Translations under genes and position numbers: made by a program
Part shown: piece after piece, positions 17,809 to 26,154 of the stretch
How positions within the stretch are numbered: position 1 is the stretch's first letter
Layout of the letters: each line of letters starts with the position of its first letter
The notes under the pieces: model-generated
Seen by the model: only the letters and a program-made list of their open reading frames with translations
Databases searched by the model: none
Told to the model about the DNA's origin: nothing
Source: an uncultured Chlorobiota bacterium
GTDB taxonomy: Bacteria; Bacteroidota; Bacteroidia; Bacteroidales; JAADGE01
DNA: 64,000 nucleotides
NCBI GenBank assembly: GCA_947311255.1
Contig: CAMZKL010000006.1
Span: forward strand, 62,001 to 126,000
Direction: 5' to 3'

Positions 17809-18978
17809 TTATAATAAAACAAGAGTATAACCGACCAATAAACCGACAACAATATTTATTAATTTTGCAAGAATAAAACTTTTTCCTGACTCTGCCAAAA
17901 GGGGTATTGCTCCGTGTCCATCTTGCACTATTGAATTAGTTAATAAAATTGCAAATGCCTGAAAACCCTCATCGGGTAGCGTTCCACTAACATACATACT
18001 TATAAAAATTATATGAGGACCGCTTTCAGGTATTATTCCTATAAGTGCTGCAATTAAAATTACAAGAAAAATATTTCCTTCTATCCACTGTTTTACATCA
18101 ACATACTGATTGAAAAAATGCAAAACTAAAAATGCTCCAAATGTCCACAAAAACAACCTTAAAAAATGTTTCTTTATTACATGACTCCAAAGATGTTTTT
18201 TTAAAAAGTGATCTGGTACGGTAAATGCAATAAAAAGTCCGATTAGTGTTACAAACAAAAAGGTTATTCTCTCCCAACCCCACGTATGTTTTTCTTCAAT
18301 ATTTTTATACGAATCTTGGCTGTGGTACAAATCAATCTCTTGTGAATGTTGATGTCCTGTATGAATAACTTCTTTATTAAAGTTTATTATATGCAAGGCA
18401 TGGTCGTGTCCTTTTCCTCCAAAAACTAATAGAGCAAGAAATGCTAAGCCAAAAAGAATAATAACAGCTCTTTGCCAAATTATTTTAATAATTTGAGAAA
18501 AAATTGTTCCTTTCTCATAACAAACGCAATCAGGTTCGTTTACGTGTAAATGGTTATGTTTTAGCGTTCTTCCAACATATTTTTTTTCTTTGAAGATAAT
18601 ATTTAAAATAAACCCTGTTATTAAAGAAATAATAAAAACGGAAACAACAACTTTAAGTGCTGTGCCTGGAATTACTGAAAACATAATAAAAGCCTCATCG
18701 CCAGATGTTGCAATAAGTGCAGTAACCAATGCAGCAAAACCTATTGTTCGATGAACATACATTGATACAACGGCAAAGGTGCCCAGACATCCAGGAACAA
18801 TTCCAAGAAGAGCAGACATAACTATTTGTAGCCATGGATTTTTTGAAAACTTTTCTGACCATTTTCCTTTGGTTTGTACAGTTATGTATTCAATAACCAA
18901 CATCATTACTAGCACAAACACAGTAATCATAAGTGTTTGCTTTAAAATTGGTAGTATAAAAAAAATGCTTGTTATCAT
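17809..18978 (-). CDS. Putative 10-TM heavy-metal/manganese exporter (ArsP_2-like)
   Basis: The 389-residue protein has about ten membrane helices in two repeats. The first half has GIVPGCLGTFAVVSMYVHRTIGFAALVTALIATSGDEAF and the second GIIPESGPHIIFISMYVSGTLPDEGFQAFAILLTNSIVQDGHG, a pair of inverted GxxPxxGxxxxxxSMY...SGDEAF motifs typical of the putative 10TM exporter family (PF11449), often labelled manganese or arsenic efflux. Between the halves is a His-rich, Cys-containing soluble loop (HNHLHVNEPDCVCYEK, GKGHDHALH, HTGHQHSQ) that probably binds metal. It follows the 162-residue CxxC protein by 8 bp. Confidence 0.85.
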   Translation of the reverse strand: MITSIFFILPILKQTLMITVFVLVMMLVIEYITVQTKGKWSEKFSKNPWLQIVMSALLGIVPGCLGTFAVVSMYVHRTIGFAALVTALIATSGDEAFIMFSVIPGTALKVVVSVFIISLITGFILNIIFKEKKYVGRTLKHNHLHVNEPDCVCYEKGTIFSQIIKIIWQRAVIILFGLAFLALLVFGGKGHDHALHIINFNKEVIHTGHQHSQEIDLYHSQDSYKNIEEKHTWGWERITFLFVTLIGLFIAFTVPDHFLKKHLWSHVIKKHFLRLFLWTFGAFLVLHFFNQYVDVKQWIEGNIFLVILIAALIGIIPESGPHIIFISMYVSGTLPDEGFQAFAILLTNSIVQDGHGAIPLLAESGKSFILAKLINIVVGLLVGYTLVLL

Positions 18979-18986
18979 TTGTTATT

Positions 18987-19475
18987 CTATAAAATCTTTA
19001 ATATTTCCGTTTTTTCAAGAACATACACATAGTGTGCTTCTTTTTTTTTATTAATTTTAAAAATACCTCTTACTTCTACATATGTATCATTTTTTATAAA
19101 CTTTCTTTTTTTATTTTCAGAAACAAATTCTAAAAGAATCATATTATAATGCTCATCATGGTTGCACATAAAACATACATCTGTAACAGTTTCAGTAAGT
19201 ATAATGTCCGTTTGACTTCCATGTTTTTGATTTTTTATAAACCCTTTAATTATTATTTCCTTTCCGTTAAGAGATAAAACTTTTTCTGTAAAGTTATATT
19301 TTTTTATAAATGTAAAATCTCTATAATCAAATTTTTTATATTTTTTTGTGTGATTTAAAATATCCCAACTTACATCATTGGCTCTAAAAATCGTTACTTG
19401 TTTTGAATAAGGGTAGATAATTAAAAACAACATCAATGCTGACAATAGTAATATGTTTTTTTTATTTATTATCAT
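18987..19475 (-). CDS. Membrane-anchored DUF3299-like protein with a Cys/His motif
   Basis: The 162-residue protein has one N-terminal membrane helix, then an extracytoplasmic part with SWDILNHTKKYKKFDYRDFTF, LNGKEIIIKGFIKN and a Cys/His cluster CFMCNHDEH, followed by VEVRGIFKIN. The order W.L, L.GK.V.I.GF, then Cys motif and V.V.G resembles the DUF3299 OB-fold family, where the Cys site is linked to metal handling. The start ATG overlaps the yidD stop by 4 bp and the exporter gene follows after 8 bp. The arrangement suggests a periplasmic metal-binding helper of the exporter, which is an inference. Confidence 0.65.
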   Translation of the reverse strand: MIINKKNILLLSALMLFLIIYPYSKQVTIFRANDVSWDILNHTKKYKKFDYRDFTFIKKYNFTEKVLSLNGKEIIIKGFIKNQKHGSQTDIILTETVTDVCFMCNHDEHYNMILLEFVSENKKRKFIKNDTYVEVRGIFKINKKKEAHYVYVLEKTEILKIL

Positions 19476-19753
19476 TTAGAATTATCTGGTTTATACTTTT
19501 TTACTTTTATTTTTCTCATTCCTTTGGGTAAAACAGGGTCTAAGCCAGATGTTCCCCAAGGATGACATTTTAAAATTCTTTTAGTTCCAAGCCAAATTCC
19601 TCTAATTCCATGAACTTTTACTGATTCAATTGCATATTCAGAACAAGAGGGAATATGCCTACAACTTGCAGGAGTATATGGTGAAATTGCATATCTATAA
19701 AAATAAATTGGTGCAGTTATTATATAAAATAATATTTTTTTTAATATCTTCAT
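19472..19753 (-). CDS. yidD: Membrane protein insertion efficiency factor YidD
   Basis: The 93-residue protein has an N-terminal hydrophobic/amphipathic segment and the strongly conserved core ISPYTPASCRHIPSCSEYAIESVKVHGIRGIWLGTKRILKCHPWGTSGLDPV. This is the YidD signature with its three cysteines and RCHPwG-like end. YidD assists YidC-dependent insertion of membrane proteins. It normally sits in the rpmH-rnpA-yidD-yidC cluster near the origin; here it is separated from those genes and placed after pabB, at the head of the metal-exporter pair. Confidence 0.92.
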   Translation of the reverse strand: MKILKKILFYIITAPIYFYRYAISPYTPASCRHIPSCSEYAIESVKVHGIRGIWLGTKRILKCHPWGTSGLDPVLPKGMRKIKVKKYKPDNSK

Positions 19754-19761
19754 TTATACTG

Positions 19762-19769
19762 CAAAATTA
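19762..19769 (-). promoter_or_regulatory. Possible yidD -7 element
   Basis: On the minus strand TAATTTTG fits TANNTTTG, 9 bp before the yidD ATG in the 39-bp gap after pabB. The -33 box is unclear, so yidD may be read both from here and from pabB. Confidence 0.35.
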
Positions 19770-19792
19770 AATTTTTCTTTTGAAATATACTT

Positions 19793-20731
19793 TTAACAAG
19801 GAATATAAATTTTGTCAATCATTTCATTATATTCTGATTTTAAATCACTTTTACTTGTTATTCCTCCCCCGCTTTTAAAAAACAACTTTTTACCTTGTTT
19901 TTCAATAAACCTAATCATAACAAAGCTGTCCAAGTTTTTCCCATCAAAAAATCCGGCTACTCCGGTATAAAAATTCCTTTCATAGTTTTCGGTATCTTTT
20001 ATTATTTCAATCGTCTTTTTTTTTGGTGCACCAGTAATTGAGCCTGCCGGTAAAAGTTTTTCAAAAATATTTCCTATATTTTCATTATAGTTTTTTGGTA
20101 AATCTCCTGATATTTCTGAACTTACTTGTAATAGGTTTTTATTATTCGTCTCAATTTTATCAATATATCTAAATTTTAAAACTCTAATATTTTTAGCTAC
20201 AATATTTAAATCGTTTCTTATTAAGTCCACTATTGTATAATGTTCTGCTTTTTCCTTTTCGTCATTCAAAATAATATTTTCAGCGTTTTTTATATCGGCA
20301 TCTATTGTTCCTTTCATTGGGTAAGACAAGATTTTTGCGTTTTCAATTTTTATAAATGTTTCTGGGGAAAAAACAGTAAATTTATCTTTAAAATATAATT
20401 TGTATGGAGCTTTGCTATTTAAAAAAAAGTCTTTTAGTTTGCTTTTTGTTAAAATTTCGGTTTGAAAAGATAGGTTTAAAAGGTATGTATTTCCTTTTTT
20501 TATTTCATTAATTATTTTATTGAATGCTTTTTTATATTTTTGAAATGATACTAAGTTTTTCTTAAAATAAATCTTCTTTTTTTTATTTTTATTGTTAATA
20601 TTTGAATAATTGTTGAAAGAAAACATAATTTTGTCAGAAGAAAGTTGTTTTTTATTAAAAATTATTGCTTTCGTAAATTCAAAATCAATAATAAAAAAGA
20701 AAGGGTCTTTTTTTTTTCCTAACTTATTCAT
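19793..20731 (-). CDS. pabB: Aminodeoxychorismate synthase component I (short form)
   Basis: The 312-residue chorismate-binding enzyme would, with the amidotransferase encoded divergently, make 4-amino-4-deoxychorismate for folate. The catalytic core motifs are present: PMKGTIDAD, TIVDLIRNDLNIVAKNIRV, LPAGSITGAPKKKTIEII and FYTGVAGFFDG, and the end KSGGGITSKSDLKSEYNEM. Typical PabB/TrpE proteins are 430-500 residues; this one has only about 80 residues before the core, a shortened form known in Bacteroidota. The PIKG-type motif with Lys favours PabB over TrpE. No trp genes are nearby, so the folate role is preferred. Confidence 0.85.
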   Translation of the reverse strand: MNKLGKKKDPFFFIIDFEFTKAIIFNKKQLSSDKIMFSFNNYSNINNKNKKKKIYFKKNLVSFQKYKKAFNKIINEIKKGNTYLLNLSFQTEILTKSKLKDFFLNSKAPYKLYFKDKFTVFSPETFIKIENAKILSYPMKGTIDADIKNAENIILNDEKEKAEHYTIVDLIRNDLNIVAKNIRVLKFRYIDKIETNNKNLLQVSSEISGDLPKNYNENIGNIFEKLLPAGSITGAPKKKTIEIIKDTENYERNFYTGVAGFFDGKNLDSFVMIRFIEKQGKKLFFKSGGGITSKSDLKSEYNEMIDKIYIPC

Positions 20732-20767
20732 TTTTTTAATGGCAATATTTCTATCTAATGTCTTAAT
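20732..20767. promoter_or_regulatory. 36-bp divergent intergenic region between pabB and pabA
   Basis: Only 36 bp separate the two start codons, so both promoters must lie here or extend into the opposite gene. No clear TANNTTTG box is seen in either direction, which makes the promoter arrangement hard to explain. Confidence 0.5.
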
Positions 20768-21340
20768 ATGGAAAAAGTTTTACTTTTAGATAATTATGAT
20801 TCTTTTACTTATAATCTAGCACAATTGCTTTATGAAAGCAAATTATGTGAATATGAAATTATAAAAAACGATCTTGTCAATATTAATAATATTAATAAGT
20901 TTGATAAAATTTTAATTTCTCCTGGTGCAGGTTTACCAATTAATGCTGGCAAACTTAATGAAATAATTAAAAAATATCATAAAACAAAGCCTATACTTGG
21001 TATTTGCCTTGGAATGCAAGCTATTGCAGAGTTTTTTGGAGCAAAACTTTACAATCTTGAAGTTGTTTATCATGGAGTTCAAACAAAAACTTTAATTGTT
21101 GATAAAGAAGATGTTATATTTAAAAATATCTCAAAAAGTTTTAAAACAGGCTTATATCATTCTTGGGCAGTTTTCAAAGATTTTAATAACACAGACCTAA
21201 ATGTTTCTGCTGTTTCTGAAACAGGTATTATTATGGGAATAAACCATAAAACATATAATATTAAAGGTATTCAATTTCATCCTGAATCTTATATGACACA
21301 ATTTGGTAAAAAAATTATTGAAAATTGGTTAATTTCTTAA
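20768..21340 (+). CDS. pabA: Aminodeoxychorismate synthase glutamine amidotransferase
   Basis: The 190-residue class I glutamine amidotransferase shows LLDNYDSFTYNLAQLL, the oxyanion segment ISPGAGLPINAG, the nucleophile loop ILGICLGMQAIAEFFGA and the His-Glu pair in GIQFHPESYMT. It releases ammonia from glutamine for the partner synthase. TrpG and PabA share this fold; the head-to-head pabB and absence of trp genes favour PabA, although one protein may serve both pathways as in some bacteria. Length is normal. The stop lies 24 bp before the OmpA-like gene, whose promoter seems to reach into the pabA 3' end. Confidence 0.88.
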   Translation: MEKVLLLDNYDSFTYNLAQLLYESKLCEYEIIKNDLVNINNINKFDKILISPGAGLPINAGKLNEIIKKYHKTKPILGICLGMQAIAEFFGAKLYNLEVVYHGVQTKTLIVDKEDVIFKNISKSFKTGLYHSWAVFKDFNNTDLNVSAVSETGIIMGINHKTYNIKGIQFHPESYMTQFGKKIIENWLIS

Positions 21341-21345
21341 TTTTG
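21318..21345 (+). promoter_or_regulatory. Promoter of the OmpA-like lipoprotein gene
   Basis: TTG at 21318-21320 is followed after 17 nt by TAATTTTG at 21338-21345, overlapping the end of pabA. Transcription would start near 21351, 14 nt before the ATG. Confidence 0.55.
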
Positions 21346-21364
21346 TACTTTAAAAACATATGTT

Positions 21365-22300
21365 ATGAATAAAATATTAATTCTCGGAATAAGTATTATT
21401 ACTTTATTTTCGTCTTGCATTGTAACAAAGAAGAAATACGACGAATTAAATGCCAAGAACAGAAAATCAATTGATTCGTTAGATTTTATTCTTCAAAAAA
21501 ACAGGCATGACTACAAAATTTTAAGATATGTTTTTGCAGATGATGCAAAAATGAAAGACTCCATGCTTGATTCCCTGGATGTTTTAGTTAGTAGGTTAAC
21601 TAAAGACACAACAAATTTAAGTATTTCTCTTAATGAAGCAATTAAAGAATATGAATCTGAAAGAAATAAACTTGTTGAGATTGAAAAACGTTTGAACAAA
21701 AAAAGATTAGTTATTGATAAGTTGAATAATGAACAAAAGAAAAAGAAAAAAGAAATAGACTCCTTAAGAGTTTCTCTTATTGAAAAAGAAAAACGTTTGT
21801 CTCAATTAGAAAACATGATTGACAAAAACAAAACAGAGATGAACAAATTAAAAAAGATTATTAATAATGCTCTTAAAGGTTTTAATGGTTCAGAGCTTAA
21901 TGTTTATCAAAAAGATGGAAAAATATATGTGGCAATGGAAGAAAAGCTTCTTTTTAAAACCGGAAGTTCTTCAATAAACGAAAAAGGAAAAGATGCAATT
22001 ATTAAACTTGGTAAAATTTTGGAAGCAAATACAGATACAGAAATTTTAATTGAAGGACATACAGATAATGTTGGCGAAGATAAATACAACTGGAAATTAA
22101 GTACACAAAGGGCATTGTCCGTAGTTTATATTCTAACTAAAAACACAAAAATAAAACCAAAAAGAATATCTGCATCTGGAAGAGGAATGCACAAACCTGT
22201 TGCAGACAATACTTCTGAGGCCGGAAAACAAAAAAACAGAAGAATTGAAATTATTTTAATCCCTAAATTAGACTCTTTATATGATATTATGAATGAATAA
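21365..22300 (+). CDS. OmpA-family peptidoglycan-binding lipoprotein with coiled coil
   Basis: The 311-residue protein has a lipoprotein signal (lipobox FSSC at about residues 14-17), a Lys/Glu-rich coiled coil at about 30-170, and a C-terminal OmpA domain at about 195-305. The OmpA marks are LLFKTGSSSINEKGKDAI, EILIEGHTDNVGEDKYNWKLSTQRALSVVYIL and SASGRGMHKPVADNTSEAGKQKNRRIEI, including the Asp and Arg that hold diaminopimelate. It should tether the outer membrane or a lipoprotein complex to peptidoglycan across the periplasm. It appears monocistronic. Confidence 0.9.
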   Translation: MNKILILGISIITLFSSCIVTKKKYDELNAKNRKSIDSLDFILQKNRHDYKILRYVFADDAKMKDSMLDSLDVLVSRLTKDTTNLSISLNEAIKEYESERNKLVEIEKRLNKKRLVIDKLNNEQKKKKKEIDSLRVSLIEKEKRLSQLENMIDKNKTEMNKLKKIINNALKGFNGSELNVYQKDGKIYVAMEEKLLFKTGSSSINEKGKDAIIKLGKILEANTDTEILIEGHTDNVGEDKYNWKLSTQRALSVVYILTKNTKIKPKRISASGRGMHKPVADNTSEAGKQKNRRIEIILIPKLDSLYDIMNE

Positions 22301-22337
22301 TTTTTAACATATTTACATAATTATTTAAAACTTTTTT

Positions 22338-22769
22338 CTACAAAGGTATCTTTTCAATACGTCTAATATGCCTTCCTCCTTCAAACTTTGTTTCTAAAAA
22401 TTTATTAACAATGTTTTTTGCTAAATCGACACTTACAAAGCGTGCAGGAAGCGAGCAAATATTTGCATCATTATGCAGTCTAGCAAGTTCTGAAATTTCA
22501 ACATTCCAGCATAATGCCGAACGTATTCCTTTATGATGATTTACTGTCATATTAATACCATTTCCACTTCCGCAAAGAGAAATTCCTAAATCAAATTCAT
22601 TATTTTCAACAGCTGATGCCATAGGATGTGCAAAATCAGGATAATCTACACTATCGGTAGAGTTGCAACCAAAATCTTTAATTTCATGCCCTTGTTCTTT
22701 TAACATTTTTATTAACTCTTGTTTTGTTTCAAAACCAGCATGGTCACTTGCTAATGCAATTTTTTTCAT
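22338..22769 (-). CDS. rpiB: Ribose-5-phosphate isomerase B
   Basis: The 143-residue protein interconverts ribose 5-phosphate and ribulose 5-phosphate. It begins KIALASDHAGFETK, has DFGCNSTDSVDYPDFAHP, the catalytic-Cys loop LCGSGNGINM, and HNDANICSLPARFVS, all standard RpiB/LacAB motifs. Length fits. It converges with the OmpA-like gene, 37 bp apart, and stands alone. Together with the transaldolase at 50.6 kb it covers part of the non-oxidative pentose phosphate pathway. Confidence 0.95.
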   Translation of the reverse strand: MKKIALASDHAGFETKQELIKMLKEQGHEIKDFGCNSTDSVDYPDFAHPMASAVENNEFDLGISLCGSGNGINMTVNHHKGIRSALCWNVEISELARLHNDANICSLPARFVSVDLAKNIVNKFLETKFEGGRHIRRIEKIPL

Positions 22770-23378
22770 ATTTTTATATTTATCTATAATAAATTTTAAT
22801 CCTTAATATTTAAAAACAATCATCTTAAAAGTTAATTTAAAATATAAAAATTATATATTTTTTACAATTATCAATATTCATGTAATACGTTTAATATAAA
22901 GATATTACACGCTTTTAAAAAATTATTATGAATTTAAACAATATGTTAATAACTATCATTAGAAATCTAATTTTCAGACTGTTAAAAAATATAAAAAATT
23001 TTAATAAATCGTTGATAATTTTAATCTAAAAAATTAAAACTTATTTTTGCAAAGAAAACGTTTTTATCATTATATAAAGAATTTTATATTGTACAAACAT
23101 AGTTTTTAATATTTATTCTTATTTTTAAACAATTTATTAAAAACAAAACATAATAATTTTATTAAAATTAACTAATAAAATAGGTTTTCAACAATTGTTA
23201 AAAAAATAGCATAATATATTGATAATAAATATGTTTAAATATTTAAGTTATGTAAATATATGTTAATTAAATTTTAAGAATGTAAAAAGCAAATAAAAAC
23301 AGTTATTTTTATAAAATAATTAACAGGGTATCATCATTATTATTAATAAATTTTAATTAAATTATAATAAATATATAT
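22770..23378. other. 609-bp AT-rich intergenic region, no gene recognised
   Basis: This is the only gene-free stretch over 300 bp. It is extremely AT-rich, lacks any convincing ORF, and has no DnaA-box cluster, tRNA or known ncRNA motif. Minor signals are TGTAATA...TATTACA (22881-22909), a short AACAATTGTT palindrome (about 23193), and a TATTTTTG box at 23042-23049 that could start a leader of about 330 nt for nadA. Confidence 0.6.
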
Positions 23379-24362
23379 ATGTTAAATAAATTTAAGGAAA
23401 TAAAAGAAAAAGGATTTATAGAAATTAATAAAAATTTAGATATAGATTTCAAAAAAGAAATTGAAAAATTAAAAATAGAAAAAAATGCAATTATTCTTGC
23501 TCATTACTATGTTGATGGAGAAATTCAAGATATTGCCGATTTTGTTGGCGACAGTCTTGCTCTTGCACAAAAAGCAGCTTCTACCGATGCTGATATGATT
23601 GTTTTTGTTGGGGTTCATTTTATGGCTGAAACAGCAAAAATACTTTCACCAAATAAAAAAGTTATTTTACCTGATTTTAATGCAGGTTGCTCATTAGCAG
23701 ATAGTTGCCCAGATGATAAATTTGAAGAATTTATTAAGTTACATTCTGATCATACTGTAATTTCTTATGTAAATACAACCGCAAAAGTTAAAGCTCTTAC
23801 AGATATTGTATGTACCTCTTCAAATGCAAAAATAATTGTAAATTCAGTTCCAAAAGATAAAAAAATAATTTTTGGACCAGATAGAAATCTTGGAAATTAC
23901 ATAAGTAGAATAACAGGAAGAGAAATGGTAATTTGGGATGGTGCTTGCCATGTGCATAATGAATTTTCTTTAGAAGGTATTTTAGATTTAAAAAAACAAA
24001 ACCCTGATGCAAAAATAATTGCACATCCAGAGTGTCCTAAACAAATTGTTTTAGTTTCCGATTATGTTGGTTCAACCTCCGGATTAATTAACTTTGTAAA
24101 AGAAGATAAAGCAAAAACTTTTATTGTAGCTACTGAACCTGGTGTTATACACGAAATGCAAAAATTGAGTGTTGGTAAATTCTTTATTCCTGCTCCAGGA
24201 GAAGATAGCGAATGTGCTTGTAGTGAATGTGAGTTTATGAAACTTAATAGTATTAAAAAGTTATATTCTTGTTTGCTTCATGAACTTCCTGAAATTAAAG
24301 TAGATAAAGAAATTAGAGAAAGAGCATATAAACCAATAAAAGCAATGCTAGATTTATCTTAA
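23379..24362 (+). CDS. nadA: Quinolinate synthase
   Basis: The 327-residue enzyme condenses iminoaspartate with dihydroxyacetone phosphate to quinolinate for NAD synthesis, using a [4Fe-4S] cluster. Motifs in order: ILAHYYVDGEIQDIADFVGDSLALAQKA, FVGVHFMAETAKIL, DFNAGCSLADSCP (first cluster Cys), HVHNEF, AHPECP (second Cys), TEPGVIHEM and a C-terminal DSECACSECEFMKLNS (third Cys). Length is normal for the family. No nadB or nadC lies next to it. It follows the long AT-rich gap, from which its leader probably derives. Confidence 0.95.
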   Translation: MLNKFKEIKEKGFIEINKNLDIDFKKEIEKLKIEKNAIILAHYYVDGEIQDIADFVGDSLALAQKAASTDADMIVFVGVHFMAETAKILSPNKKVILPDFNAGCSLADSCPDDKFEEFIKLHSDHTVISYVNTTAKVKALTDIVCTSSNAKIIVNSVPKDKKIIFGPDRNLGNYISRITGREMVIWDGACHVHNEFSLEGILDLKKQNPDAKIIAHPECPKQIVLVSDYVGSTSGLINFVKEDKAKTFIVATEPGVIHEMQKLSVGKFFIPAPGEDSECACSECEFMKLNSIKKLYSCLLHELPEIKVDKEIRERAYKPIKAMLDLS

Positions 24363-24541
24363 TACCTAAAATTCGCAAGTATGGGTGTAAATAAGTTAAT
24401 AAACAGTAAGTTATAACAAATAATATTTTACTTTTTTTTAACAATTAACGTCCTTATTATCAGTTAATTAAATGCAAACTTATAAATTTAAGCTAATACA
24501 AAAATATTTCTTTATTTTTATGATAACATATAACAAATTAG

Positions 24542-26089
24542 ATGAAAAATATGTATAAAATATCATTTTTTATAATAATTATTTTTATGTTTTCAATAAT
24601 TTTGAAAGCTCAAAAAATAAATCCAAACGGATATAATAAATTTACATATCAAAATGGAAAAATTTCAAGTGAAGGTTATATGAAAAATGGTAAACCTATT
24701 GGCTATTGGAAATCATATTATCCTGATGGAACAATAAAAACAGAAGGTAACAGAAAAAATGAAAAACTTGATAGTGTGTGGAGGTTTTATGACAAACAAG
24801 GGCATCTAACAGAAATAATTGATTATAAAAATGATATAAAAAGTGGTTATTATAAAAAATTTAAATTTATTGATGATAGCAGTCAACAAAAAAATGTTCT
24901 TATTTCAAAAGAATTATATGTAAACGGAGAGAAAAACGGTAAATCCTATTTTTATGATGATAAAGCAAGGCTTAAAAAAACAATACAATTTGAAAAAAAT
25001 TATAAACACGGTTTTGAAAAACAATATGATACACTCGGAAATATTAATTTAATTATTAAATATTCATATAATAATATAACAAATTCAGAAAAATTAAATA
25101 GACGAGATAAATTTGGAAAAAAACAAGGTATTTGGAAAACTTTTTATCCAAATGAAAAAATACACACTTATGCAAATTATAAAAATCATAAGCTAAATGG
25201 TTATTACAGAGAATATAATATTTACGGAGAATTAATAAAATCTGAATATTTCATTGACGGAAAATTAACAATACTTAAAGAAGATGAAAATCCTGAGCTA
25301 AAAAAGAAACTAAAAAAAGAATATTTTTCAAATGGAAAATTGAAAATGTCAGGAGCATATATTGATACAATACCCGTAGGAATTCATAAAATATTTAATG
25401 AAAAAGGAGAAGTAATTAATTCATATTTATATACAGATAATGGAATTAAAAGAGGAGAGGGTATAATAGATAAAAAAGGAAAAAAACAAGGAAATTGGAA
25501 ATATTTATATCCCAATGGTAAAATAAAATCAAAAGGTAAATACAAAAACGGAAAAAAAGAAGGAAATTGGATTTATTTTTTTAATAATGGAAAAACAGAA
25601 CAAAAAGGAAGTTTTACTAACGGAAAGCTAAGTGGACTTTGGGTTTGGTATTACGAAAACGGAAATAAAAGAAGAAAAGGAAAATTTAACAAGGGAGAAG
25701 AACAAGGCTTCTTTTATGAACTAAGTGAAGAAGGAGATACTCTTTCTCAAGGAAATTATATATATGGTTTAAAATCAGGTAATTGGAAATATAAAGTTAA
25801 TGATTTAATAGAAATAGGTAAATATGTTTCAGGAAAAAAAGATGGAGTTTGGAAGCAATATTATCCAGATAATAAACTAAAATTTGAAGGTGCTTTTATT
25901 GAAGGATATTCAGATGGAAAACACAAACATTACTATCCTAACGGTAAATTAAGATTATTAAAAATATATGCTGCTGGGAACAAAACAGGCAAATGGAAAA
26001 AATATGATAAAGAAGGAAATTTAGAAACAATAATTGAATACAAAGCAAACAGAAAATATAAAATTGACGGAATAAAAATAAAAAACTAA
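24542..26089 (+). CDS. Large secreted MORN-variant (YwqK-like) repeat protein
   Basis: The 515-residue protein has a signal peptide (MYKISFFIIIIFMFSIILKAQ) and then about 18-20 MORN_2-type repeats across the whole mature chain, with the pattern G.WK.YYPNGK.K..G.Y.NGK..G, for example QGNWKYLYPNGKIKSKGKYKNGKKEG and DGVWKQYYPDNKLKFEGAF. It is the second such protein in the window and twice as long as the one at 7.4 kb. It should form an elongated beta structure outside the cytoplasm. The role is unknown; the database label toxin-antitoxin antitoxin YwqK is not supported here, as no toxin gene is adjacent. Confidence 0.8.
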   Translation: MKNMYKISFFIIIIFMFSIILKAQKINPNGYNKFTYQNGKISSEGYMKNGKPIGYWKSYYPDGTIKTEGNRKNEKLDSVWRFYDKQGHLTEIIDYKNDIKSGYYKKFKFIDDSSQQKNVLISKELYVNGEKNGKSYFYDDKARLKKTIQFEKNYKHGFEKQYDTLGNINLIIKYSYNNITNSEKLNRRDKFGKKQGIWKTFYPNEKIHTYANYKNHKLNGYYREYNIYGELIKSEYFIDGKLTILKEDENPELKKKLKKEYFSNGKLKMSGAYIDTIPVGIHKIFNEKGEVINSYLYTDNGIKRGEGIIDKKGKKQGNWKYLYPNGKIKSKGKYKNGKKEGNWIYFFNNGKTEQKGSFTNGKLSGLWVWYYENGNKRRKGKFNKGEEQGFFYELSEEGDTLSQGNYIYGLKSGNWKYKVNDLIEIGKYVSGKKDGVWKQYYPDNKLKFEGAFIEGYSDGKHKHYYPNGKLRLLKIYAAGNKTGKWKKYDKEGNLETIIEYKANRKYKIDGIKIKN

Positions 26090-26154
26090 TTATTAAATTC
26101 TATAATTTTAAAATATAATTAAACCACTAATATAATTGTTTAATTAAAAACAAT

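Noticed and set aside
22881-23300. Possible origin of replication in the AT-rich gap before nadA
   Set aside because: The stretch is AT-rich with some short palindromes, but no cluster of DnaA boxes (TTATCCACA type) is visible and no dnaA, dnaN or rpmH gene is nearby.
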